The notes beneath the pieces were generated by a model. It made no database searches, was not told where the DNA came from, and saw nothing but the letters and a program-made list of their open reading frames with translations. Positions 19,562 through 26,855 of a DNA stretch of 27,900 nucleotides are shown here, one piece after another. The translations under genes were made by a program, and so were the position numbers. Each line of letters begins with the position of its first letter. Position 1 is the stretch's first letter. Origin of the DNA: a virus; the IMG/VR virus record IMGVR_UViG_3300044998_000766, positions 1 to 27,900 of that record; one strand, 5' to 3'.

Positions 19562-21034
19562 ATGTCGGGTTCGATCAGCTTCAACACGATCCCCGCGCTG
19601 CTCCGCCAGCCGCTGTTCTACGCGGAGTTCGACCCCAGCCGCGCGGGCGTCGGCGCCATCGCGAAGCGGTCCCTGCTCATCGGGCAGGCGACGAGCGTCG
19701 TGCCGGCGGAGGTCACCTACCTGCCCTCCGCCGACCAGGTGGGGGAAGTCTGCGGCTGGGGCTCGCAGATCGCGCGGATGATGCGCGCCTATCGCGCCAA
19801 CGACCCGAACGGCGAGGTCTGGGTGCTGCCGCTTCAGGACAACAACGCGGGCGTGGCGGCGACCGGCACGGTCGTCTTCACCGGCCCGGCGACGGCGGCC
19901 GGCGTGCTCGCGCTCTACATCGGGGGGGAGCGTGTGCAGGTCGGGGTCGCGAATGCCGATACCGCGACCGCGATTGCGACCGCCACGGCGGCGGCGGTGA
20001 ACGCGGATGTGCGGCTGCCGGTCACGGCCTCGGCCTCCTCGGGCACGGTCACGCTCACGGCGCGCAACAAGGGCACCGCGGGCAACCACATCGACATCCG
20101 CATGAACTACCGCGGCATCGCCGCCGGGGAGCAGACGCCGGCCGGCGTGGGGGTGACCATCACCGCCATGTCCGGCGGCGCGGGCGACCCGTCCCTCGCC
20201 ACGCTCGCCGCGACGCTGGGCGAGGAGCCCTACGACTTCATCTGCATGCCCTGGACCACGAGCGACGCGCTCGACGCCTTCCAGGACCTGATGAGCGATG
20301 TCTCGGGCCGCTGGTCCTATTCCCAGCAGATCTGGGGGCATGTCTGGACGGCCGCGCGCGGCACCTCCGCGAACCTCATCACGTTGGGGGAATCGCGCAA
20401 CGACCCGCACACCTCCATCTTCGGCTATGACGGCTCGCCCACCTGCCCGGCGGTGGTGGCGGCGGCGGTCATGGGCCGCGCCGCCCCGGCGCTGATCGCC
20501 GACCCCGCCCGGCCGGTCTGGACGCTGCAACTCCTCGGCGTGCTCCCGCCGCCGCGCAACAAGCGGTTCGCCTTCACCGAGCGGGAGACGCTGCTCAACA
20601 AGGGCATCTCGATCTTCCGCCACGTCCAGGACGCGACGACGATCGGCCGCGCGGTCGTGACCTACCAGCGCAACGCCTTCGGCCAGCCGAGCACCGCCTA
20701 CTACGACACGCACCAGATGTATCAGCTCATGGAGATCATCCGGCGCACGCGGCTGCCCGCCGAGCAGAAGTATGCGCGCAGCAAGCTCGCGAACGACGGC
20801 ACGCGGTTCGGCCCCGGCCAGCCCATCGCCACACCCGCGACCTTCAAGGCAGAGCTGGTGGCGCAGTATGTGGCGATGGAGGCCGATGGCCTGGTCGAGA
20901 ACGCCGAGGCCTTCATCCGCAACACCATCGTGCAGCGCAACCCGAACGATCCCTCGCGCCTCGATGTCCTCTACGCGCCGGACCTCGTGAACGCGCTCGC
21001 CGTGATCGCGGTGCTGGTGCAGTTCCGCAATTGA
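19562..21034 (+). CDS. Contractile tail sheath protein, Mu gpL-like
   Basis: 490 aa, the usual sheath length. Signs of the Mu-type sheath: an early IPALLRQPLFYAEFDPSRAG, LPSADQVGEVCGWGSQIARM, LARNKGTAGNHIDIRMNY-like insertion domain, EEPYDFICMPWTTSDALDAF, and the conserved C-terminal domain with KGISIFRHVQDATTIGRAVV, TYYDTHQMYQLMEI-like segment and EAFIRNTIVQRNPNDPSRLD. Sheath subunits polymerise around the tube and contract to drive it through the cell envelope. GGAGGGAG precedes the ATG. It proves a myovirus tail. Confidence 0.95.
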   Translation: MSGSISFNTIPALLRQPLFYAEFDPSRAGVGAIAKRSLLIGQATSVVPAEVTYLPSADQVGEVCGWGSQIARMMRAYRANDPNGEVWVLPLQDNNAGVAATGTVVFTGPATAAGVLALYIGGERVQVGVANADTATAIATATAAAVNADVRLPVTASASSGTVTLTARNKGTAGNHIDIRMNYRGIAAGEQTPAGVGVTITAMSGGAGDPSLATLAATLGEEPYDFICMPWTTSDALDAFQDLMSDVSGRWSYSQQIWGHVWTAARGTSANLITLGESRNDPHTSIFGYDGSPTCPAVVAAAVMGRAAPALIADPARPVWTLQLLGVLPPPRNKRFAFTERETLLNKGISIFRHVQDATTIGRAVVTYQRNAFGQPSTAYYDTHQMYQLMEIIRRTRLPAEQKYARSKLANDGTRFGPGQPIATPATFKAELVAQYVAMEADGLVENAEAFIRNTIVQRNPNDPSRLDVLYAPDLVNALAVIAVLVQFRN

Positions 21035-21048
21035 TGGAGGCCTGACCC

Positions 21049-21417
21049 ATGGCATTCAAGCGTGTCGCCGGCACCTGCTACCTGAAGCGGGACGGCGTGC
21101 AGTTCGCCCTGCGCGGGCAGCTCACCATCAACCCGGCCTCCGTGACGCGGGAGGGGCTTGCGGGCCTCGATGGGGTGCATGGCTTCAAGGAAAGCCCCCG
21201 CGTGCCGTTCATCGAGGCGCAGCTCACCAAGGGGCCGGAGCTCTCGCTGCGCGAGATCGAGGGCATCACCAACGCCACCATCACCGCCGAATGCGCCGAC
21301 GGCACGGTCTATGTGCTGTCCGAGGCGTGGCAGGCCGGAGACCTCGCGCTCGACGCCGCCGAGGGCCAGGTCACGGTGCGCTTCGAGGGCGGGGCCTGCC
21401 GGGAAATCGCCGCGTGA
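21049..21417 (+). CDS. Tail tube protein, Mu gpM-like
   Basis: 122 aa. Matches the gpM/tail tube family: an opening RVAGTCYLKRDGVQFALRGQ, a Val-Thr-Arg-Glu-Gly segment, GVHGFKESPRVPFIEAQLT, ITNATITAECADGTVYVLSE, and VRFEGG near the end. It is mostly beta strands. Hexameric rings form the inner tube of the tail. GGAGG lies upstream, and its stop overlaps the GTG of the tail assembly protein (GTGA). Confidence 0.92.
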   Translation: MAFKRVAGTCYLKRDGVQFALRGQLTINPASVTREGLAGLDGVHGFKESPRVPFIEAQLTKGPELSLREIEGITNATITAECADGTVYVLSEAWQAGDLALDAAEGQVTVRFEGGACREIAA

Positions 21418-21704
21418 CCGTCCGCGTCACCCTCTCCGCGCCGATCGAGGCGCATGGCGAGACGCTCACCGAGATCACGCTGCGCGAGCCGACCGGGCGC
21501 GACCTGCGCCTCTGCGGCCTGCCCTACCGCATCGCCATGGAGACCGGGGAGGCGACGATCGACGCGCCGGCCATGGCCAAGATGATCGCGGCGCTTGCCG
21601 CCATCCCGCCCTCGGCGGTGGACCGGCTGAGTGCCGAGGACTGGCAGGCGGCGATGGGCGCCGTGCTGGGTTTTTTCGGCAAGGCGGAGGCGGCGGCCTC
21701 CTGA
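21414..21704 (+). CDS. Tail assembly chaperone, short (unshifted) form
   Basis: 96 aa from a GTG start overlapping the tube stop. It looks like the gp41/gpE-type tail assembly protein: N-terminal strand segment (VRVTLSAPIEAHGETLTEIT), REPTGRDLRLCGLPYRIAME, then a helical part (AMAKMIAALAAIPPSAVDRL; SAEDWQAAMGAVLGFFGKAE). It lies between tube and tape measure, where tail assembly chaperones always sit. Translation ends at TGA 21702-21704 unless the ribosome shifts at 21671. Confidence 0.88.
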   Translation: MTVRVTLSAPIEAHGETLTEITLREPTGRDLRLCGLPYRIAMETGEATIDAPAMAKMIAALAAIPPSAVDRLSAEDWQAAMGAVLGFFGKAEAAAS

Positions 21705-21850
21705 GCCCGGAAGACCTGCTCGCCGCCTATTTCGACGCGGCGCGCTTCTGGGCCGCCATCGAATACGTGATGGCGCTGGGCTTCGACGACCTGGCGCTGC
21801 ACCTCGAACACGCGCAGCGCATCGCGAAGGCTGAAAGGGGACAGGGGTGA
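21414..21850 (+). CDS. Tail assembly chaperone, -1 frameshifted long form
   Basis: A -1 shift at T-TTT-TTC (21671-21677) joins the first 88 codons to a 57-codon extension in the overlapping frame, giving 145 aa. The extension is clearly protein-like: LSPEDLLAAYFDAARFWAAI, EYVMALGFDDLALHLEHAQR and a basic end. It has no start codon with a ribosome site of its own, and its stop overlaps the tape-measure GTG as GTGA. In tailed phages generally, such short/long chaperone pairs (lambda G/GT) bind the tape measure and tube during tail assembly. Sequence supports this strongly; the efficiency is unknown. Confidence 0.85.
21671..21701 (+). promoter_or_regulatory. Programmed -1 ribosomal frameshift signal
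   Basis: Heptamer T-TTT-TTC (21671-21677) has the canonical X-XXY-YYZ phase in the zero frame (GGT TTT TTC). After 8 nt, GGAGGC (21686-21691) pairs with GCCTCC (21696-21701) around GGCG, a 6-bp stem of the kind that stimulates frameshifting. A six-T run is otherwise rare in this GC-rich region. Confidence 0.85.
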
Positions 21851-23388
21851 GCGGGACGACCAGCCGGCAGTTCCAGGCGGTGGTGACGGTCAGTGACCGC
21901 ACCGCCGGCCCGCTGGCGGCCATCTCCGCGCGCCTGCGCGCCATTGCGGGCATGAACGGCCTGCAGCGCATCCAGGCCGCCACCGTCGCGGTGCGCCAGT
22001 CCTTCACCCAGCTCGCGGGCTCGCTCACGCGGCTTGCGGTGCCGCTCGCCGTGCTCGGCGGCGCCGGGGCGGCCGGGCTCTACTCCATGGTCCGGGCCAC
22101 GGTGGATGCCGGCGGCGCGCTGCAGGACATGGCCGCGCGCCTCGGCATCGCGGTGGACCAGTTGCAGGCGCTGGACTATGCCGGCCGCCAGTCCGGCGTG
22201 AGCAGCGAGACGATGGCCGCGAGCCTCGAGCGGCTGCAGCGCGGCATCGCGGAGGCCGCCGCGGGGCGCAACCAGAACCTCGTCGCCCTGTTCCGCCAGC
22301 TCCGCATCCCGCTGCGGGACGCGAACGGCCAGATCCGCAGCGCCGCCGACCTGATGCCCGAACTGGCGCGCGCCTTCGAGGTGAACACCAACGCGGCCAT
22401 GCGCACCCGCATGGCGATGGCCCTGTTCGGCCGCGCCGGCGGCCCGCTGATCGCGATGCTGTCCGAGGGCCAGGAGGCGCTGGCCGGCAATGTCGAGGAA
22501 TGGCGCAGGCTCGATGGCGTGATCGGCGTCGAGCATGGCGCGATGCTCAAGCGTGTGGGGGACGCCATCACCCGCGTCCAGCAGGCGCTGACCGGCCTGC
22601 GCAATGCCATCGTGGTGCAGCTCGCGCCCGCGCTCGAGCCGATGCTGAACCGGCTCGCGGAATGGATCGCGAGCAACAAGGAGATCATCAGCACCACCCT
22701 GGCCCGCTGGGTCCAGCAGCTCGGTGAAGCCCTCTCGCAGATCGACTGGGCGAAGGTGGTCGAGGATGTGCGCGCCTTCGTGAACACCGCGCGCGAGCTG
22801 TTCGAGAAGATCGGCGGCTGGCACACCGTCCTGATCGCGGTGGGGGCCTACATGGCCGGGCCGCTCATCGCCTCCATCACTGCGCTCGCGCTCGCCATCA
22901 CCACCACGCTGATACCGCCGCTGATCCGCGCCACGGGCCTGATGGCGGCCATGGGTGCCGCGCGCATCCCGGCCATTGCCGGCGCCGGCGCCGCCGGGCA
23001 GGCGGCAGCCGGTGCGGCCGGCGCGGCGGCCGGGCGCATGGGTGGCCTCGCCGGCCTCGGCGCCGCCGGGGCCATCGCGGGCGGTGCCGCGCTCCTCTAC
23101 CAGAACATCAACCCGGTGACGCCGGACCAGGCACGCCGCCTCGGCCTGCCGAACCTGATGCAGCCGCAGGACGGCTACGACGTGACGGGCCGCCCCATTC
23201 CGGCCGACCGTTCCTCCCTCTACCGCCCGCAATCCGCCCCCGCGCCGGCCGCGCCGCAGGGGCAAGTGGATGTGCGCGTGCGCCTCGAAGGCCTGCCGCG
23301 CGGCTCGCAGGTGGATGCGCGAGCCACCGGCCAGGGCCTGCGCGATCCGCAAATCGACGTGGGCTTCGCCACGCTGGGGGCGCCATGA
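21847..23388 (+). CDS. Tail tape measure protein
   Basis: 513 aa. Helix-rich protein with typical features: an N-terminal coiled-coil region, an LTRLAVPLAVLGGAGAAGLY hydrophobic segment, DMAARLGIAVDQLQALDYAG (a phrase common in tape measures), then a hydrophobic region (about 330-370) and a long Ala/Gly-rich stretch (about 370-420). It sets tail length and may insert into the host membrane during infection. By the rough rule of 0.15 nm per residue the tail would be about 75 nm, which is an inference. GTG start overlaps the long chaperone stop. Confidence 0.92.
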   Translation: MSGTTSRQFQAVVTVSDRTAGPLAAISARLRAIAGMNGLQRIQAATVAVRQSFTQLAGSLTRLAVPLAVLGGAGAAGLYSMVRATVDAGGALQDMAARLGIAVDQLQALDYAGRQSGVSSETMAASLERLQRGIAEAAAGRNQNLVALFRQLRIPLRDANGQIRSAADLMPELARAFEVNTNAAMRTRMAMALFGRAGGPLIAMLSEGQEALAGNVEEWRRLDGVIGVEHGAMLKRVGDAITRVQQALTGLRNAIVVQLAPALEPMLNRLAEWIASNKEIISTTLARWVQQLGEALSQIDWAKVVEDVRAFVNTARELFEKIGGWHTVLIAVGAYMAGPLIASITALALAITTTLIPPLIRATGLMAAMGAARIPAIAGAGAAGQAAAGAAGAAAGRMGGLAGLGAAGAIAGGAALLYQNINPVTPDQARRLGLPNLMQPQDGYDVTGRPIPADRSSLYRPQSAPAPAAPQGQVDVRVRLEGLPRGSQVDARATGQGLRDPQIDVGFATLGAP

Positions 23389-24680
23389 GCGGCTTCCTCG
23401 GCGCCGCGCAGGGCGCGCTTGATCAGGTCCGCATCTCGGGCGCGGGCGGCTTCGGCTGGCGCGCGGCGCTGCGCCCGGCCTCCTTCCGCGCGGTGCCCTT
23501 CCTCGTCACCGAAGCGGGGGGGGAGGACGGGCGGCGCATCGCCCTGCACGTCTTCCCGCTCCGCGACCAGCCCTTCACCGAGGATCTCGGCCGCCAGCCC
23601 CGCCGCTGGCGCATCACCGCCTACGTCATCGGGGATGGATACTTCGCCGACCGCGACGCGCTGATCGAGGCCTGCGCCGGCCAGGGCAGCGAGGAGCCGG
23701 GCACGCTGGTCCATCCCTTCCTGGGCGAGCTCCGCGTCCGCTGCGAGCGGGTGGAATACACCGAGAGCCTCAAGGAAGGCCGGTTCTGCACCTTCGACCT
23801 CACCTTCGTCGAGGCGGGGGCGGAGCCGAGCCCGACCGAACGCTTCGACACGCTGCGCCGCGTGGTCGCCACCGCCCGGCGGGTGATCCGCCTCGCGCAG
23901 ACGGCCTACCGCATCGCCGCCATGGCGCGCGGGGACCTCGCGGGCTTCGCGCGCGGCGTGGCCTTCGGCTTCGTGCAGTCCTTCGCCGGGCGCCTCGGCC
24001 TCGGCTTTCTCTCCCTGCCGGGCTTCGATTTCGGCGCGCTGCGCAAGGGCATCGCGGCCCTGGCCGCGGACCCGGTGACCGACCCCGAGAGGGTGGCCGC
24101 GCTGCTGCCCGCGCCGCTGCTTGGCATGGCCACGGCGCCGCGTCTGCCGGCGCCCGTCGCGCCCGAGGGCCAGGCCTTCGCCAGCCGGAGCGACGCCGCG
24201 GCGGTGGCCGAGCCCTTCGACCTGCTGATGGCCGAGGCCCGTCGCCCCGCGCCCGCCGTCACCGACCCGGCCGAGCAGGCCGCGCTCTCGGCCCTGCACG
24301 GCCTTGCGCTCGATTCCGCGGCGGCGGCGGCGGCGGAGGCCGCCTCGGCGGCCGAATGGCGCAGCGCCGAGGCCGCGCTCGCCGCGCGCGACGCTCTGCT
24401 CGCGGTGCTGATCGCGCGGCAGGATGCGGCGGCCGATGCCGGGCAGGATGACCTCTTCGCCGCCTGGCGGGACCTCGCCGCCGCCGCCCGCACGGACCTC
24501 ACCGACCGCGCGGCGCGGCTGCCGCGGGTGGCGCGCTATGCGCTGCCGGGGCCGCTGCCCGCCCTGGCGCTGGCGCAGCGCCTCCATGGCGACGCCGCGC
24601 GGGCGGATGAGCTGGTGGCGCTGGCGCGCGTGCCGCATCCGGGCTTCATGCCGGCGGAAGGGCCGTTCCTGCGGCCATGA
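23385..24680 (+). CDS. DNA circularization / baseplate protein, Mu gpN-like
   Basis: 431 aa. The N-terminal 150 residues match the gpN (DNA circularisation) family: GFGWRAALRPASFRAVPFLV, PLRDQPFTEDLGRQPRRWRI, AYVIGDGYFADRDALIEACA, GTLVHPFLGELRVRCERVEY, and RFCTFDLTFVE. The remainder is Ala-rich and helical. The family name is historical; in Mu-like tails it is a baseplate component placed between tape measure and the hub protein gpP. ATGA overlaps on both sides. Confidence 0.9.
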   Translation: MSGFLGAAQGALDQVRISGAGGFGWRAALRPASFRAVPFLVTEAGGEDGRRIALHVFPLRDQPFTEDLGRQPRRWRITAYVIGDGYFADRDALIEACAGQGSEEPGTLVHPFLGELRVRCERVEYTESLKEGRFCTFDLTFVEAGAEPSPTERFDTLRRVVATARRVIRLAQTAYRIAAMARGDLAGFARGVAFGFVQSFAGRLGLGFLSLPGFDFGALRKGIAALAADPVTDPERVAALLPAPLLGMATAPRLPAPVAPEGQAFASRSDAAAVAEPFDLLMAEARRPAPAVTDPAEQAALSALHGLALDSAAAAAAEAASAAEWRSAEAALAARDALLAVLIARQDAAADAGQDDLFAAWRDLAAAARTDLTDRAARLPRVARYALPGPLPALALAQRLHGDAARADELVALARVPHPGFMPAEGPFLRP

Positions 24681-25807
24681 GCGACGTGCCCGAGCTGCTG
24701 GTGGACGGCCGCATCTACGCCGGCTGGACGGAGATGCGCGTCACCCGCGCCATGGACCGCGCGGCGGCGGATTTCGACCTGCGCGTGTCCGAACGCTGGC
24801 CGGGCCGCCTCGATCCGTGGCGGCTGCAACCCTTCACGCCCGTGGTGCTGCGCTTCGGGCGGGACGTGGTGCTGACCGGCTATGTGGACTACGCCGCGCC
24901 GGAGGCGGACGAGAAGACGCACCGCGTGCGCATCGTCGGACGCAGCAAGACGGCCGACCTCGTGGACTGCACGCCCGAGATCGCGGGCACCGAGTTCCGC
25001 GGCGCCACGCTGCCCGCCATCGCCCGCGCGCTGGCGCGCCCCTTCGGGGTGGAGGTGGTGGAGGAAGTGCCGCCCGGCGCGCCATTCAGCGTGGAGGCGA
25101 AGGACCGCACCGACACCGCCTGGGAGACGATCGAGCGCCTGGCGCGCATGCGCGGCGTGCTGGCCCATGACGACGAGCAGGGGCGCCTCGTGCTCACCCG
25201 CGCCGGCAGCCGCCGCGCCTCGGGGGAGCTGGTGATGGGCCGCAACATCGTCGCGGCCTCCGCCAAACTCGACGGCTCGAAGCGATACAGCCGCTACGTG
25301 GTCCTCAGCCAGCGCCAGACCGGCGCGGCGGTGGCGCGCGACGGCGACGGGGATGATGACGACAGCGAGCCCGACGAGCGCCCGAATGCGGGCGTGCAGG
25401 TCTCCGTTTCCGGCGTGGCGGAGGACCCGGACGTGCCCCGCTACCGCCCGCGCATCCTGCGCAGCGAAGGCAGCGGGGATGCGGCCTTCGCCCGCGCGCG
25501 CGCCGTCTGGGCCGCGGCATCGGCGCGCGGCAAGGCGGTGCAGGCGGAGATCACGGTCCAGGGCTGGCGGCAGCAGGACGGGCGGCTCTGGCGCGTGAAC
25601 GAGCTGATCAAGGTGCGGGCGGACTGGATGCGGCTCGATCACGAGCTGCTGATCGTCGGCACCGAGTTCACGCTCGAGGATACCGGCCGCCGCACCGTGC
25701 TGACGGTGACGCCGCCCGAGGCGATGACGCCCGAGCCCGAGGCCGAGAATCGCCGCGGCGGCGGCTCCGGCGGCGGCTCCTGGGGCGATCTGAGGCCGAT
25801 CCGATGA
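24677..25807 (+). CDS. Baseplate hub protein, Mu gpP-like
   Basis: 376 aa. Pattern of Mu gpP/T4 gp27-like hubs: VDGRIYAGWTEMRVTRAMDR, FDLRVSERWPGRLDPWRL, VVLTGYVDYAAPEADEKTHR, VRIVGRSKTADLVDCTPEIA, WETIERLARMRGVLAHDDEQ and GSKRYSRYVVLSQRQ. A Gly/Ser/Arg-rich tail closes the protein. The hub links tube and spike at the base of the tail. Coupled to both neighbours by ATGA overlaps. Confidence 0.92.
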   Translation: MSDVPELLVDGRIYAGWTEMRVTRAMDRAAADFDLRVSERWPGRLDPWRLQPFTPVVLRFGRDVVLTGYVDYAAPEADEKTHRVRIVGRSKTADLVDCTPEIAGTEFRGATLPAIARALARPFGVEVVEEVPPGAPFSVEAKDRTDTAWETIERLARMRGVLAHDDEQGRLVLTRAGSRRASGELVMGRNIVAASAKLDGSKRYSRYVVLSQRQTGAAVARDGDGDDDDSEPDERPNAGVQVSVSGVAEDPDVPRYRPRILRSEGSGDAAFARARAVWAAASARGKAVQAEITVQGWRQQDGRLWRVNELIKVRADWMRLDHELLIVGTEFTLEDTGRRTVLTVTPPEAMTPEPEAENRRGGGSGGGSWGDLRPIR

Positions 25808-26385
25808 ACACCGCCATCACCCGCGGCAAGATCCTCGCCGCGCGCCTGCGGGGCGGGCGCACGCTCGCCGAGGTGCAGATGTTCGACGGCGAGACGCGCT
25901 CGCGCGTCGAGGTGCTGCTGCCCATGGGCATGACGGCCGTGCCGCGGGCGGGCGCCGATGTGGTGGTGCTCGAGGTCGGCAACCGCGACCACCTGGTCGC
26001 GCTGCTGGCCGATGACCCGGCGCTGCGCGTCTCTGGCCTCGGCCCCGGCGAGATCGGCCTGCGGGACGAGCGCGGCCAGCAGGTGACCCTCACGCCCGAC
26101 GGCGTGCGGGTGACCAACGCGCTCAAGGTCACCGTCATCGCCGAGGGCGATGTGCGGATCGAGACCCCGGCGAATGTCGAGATCGTCGCGCCGCTGACCA
26201 CGGTGGACGGCAACCTGACCGTCACCGGCGGCCTCGCGGTGCAGGGCAATGGCGGGGCGAACAGCACGCTGAACGGCGACCTGACCATGACCGGCACCTT
26301 CGTGCTCGACGGCATCACCCAGAACACCCATCGCCATACCGGCGTGCAGCCCGGCGGCGGCACCAGCGGAGGGCCGGTGAATTGA
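25804..26385 (+). CDS. Baseplate spike protein, Mu gp45-like
   Basis: 193 aa. An N-terminal OB-like domain (RGKILAARLRGGRTLAEVQM; SRVEVLLPMGMTAVPRAGAD; VVVLEVGNRDHLVALLADDP) is followed by a beta-helix of short repeats (VTVIAEGDVRIETPANVEIV; VDGNLTVTGGLAVQGNG). It ends in NTHRHTGVQPGGGTSGGP. The His-x-His at 176-178 matches the iron-binding HxH at the tip of P2 gpV/Mu gp45 spikes, which pierce the outer membrane as trimers. Its stop overlaps the next TTG as TTGA. Confidence 0.93.
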   Translation: MNTAITRGKILAARLRGGRTLAEVQMFDGETRSRVEVLLPMGMTAVPRAGADVVVLEVGNRDHLVALLADDPALRVSGLGPGEIGLRDERGQQVTLTPDGVRVTNALKVTVIAEGDVRIETPANVEIVAPLTTVDGNLTVTGGLAVQGNGGANSTLNGDLTMTGTFVLDGITQNTHRHTGVQPGGGTSGGPVN

Positions 26386-26855
26386 CCGACATCGCGCTCG
26401 CCTGGGACCAGGAGGCGATGGCCTTCGACTGGACGATGGCCGGGCCCGACGTGCTGCTCGATGCCGGGCTGCGCACGGCGGTCGCCGTCTCCCTCTTCAC
26501 CGATGGGCTGGCGCGGCCGGACGATGCCATCCCGGACGGCACGGACGACCGCCGCGGCTGGTGGGGCGACATGCCGCGCGAAGGGCAGGGGCGCGACCCC
26601 ATCGGCTCCCGCCTCTGGCTGCTGACGCGGGAGAAGCGCACCGAGCAGACCCGCCGCCGGGCCGAGGACTACGCGCGCGAGGCGCTGGCCTGGATGCTGG
26701 CCGATGGCGTCGCCTCGGCGGTGGATGTCGCGGCCGAATGGGGCGGCGCGGCGGGCGACCAGTTGCGCATGGTGGTGACGATCCGGCGGGAGGCCGATGG
26801 CCGCCGCGCCTCGGAGGTGTTCGAGATGGTCTGGGCTGCGGAGGCATCGCGATGA
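26382..26855 (+). CDS. Baseplate protein, Mu gp46-like
   Basis: 157 aa. Family pattern of phage gp46: LLDAGLRTAVAVSLFTDGLA, RRGWWGDM, GSRLWLLTREKRTEQTRRRA, YAREALAWMLADGVASAVDV, and a final VVTIRREADGRRASEVFEMV. The TTG at 26382 overlaps the gp45 stop. gp46 is a gp25-like wedge component of the baseplate in Mu-like phages. Confidence 0.9.
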   Translation: MTDIALAWDQEAMAFDWTMAGPDVLLDAGLRTAVAVSLFTDGLARPDDAIPDGTDDRRGWWGDMPREGQGRDPIGSRLWLLTREKRTEQTRRRAEDYAREALAWMLADGVASAVDVAAEWGGAAGDQLRMVVTIRREADGRRASEVFEMVWAAEASR

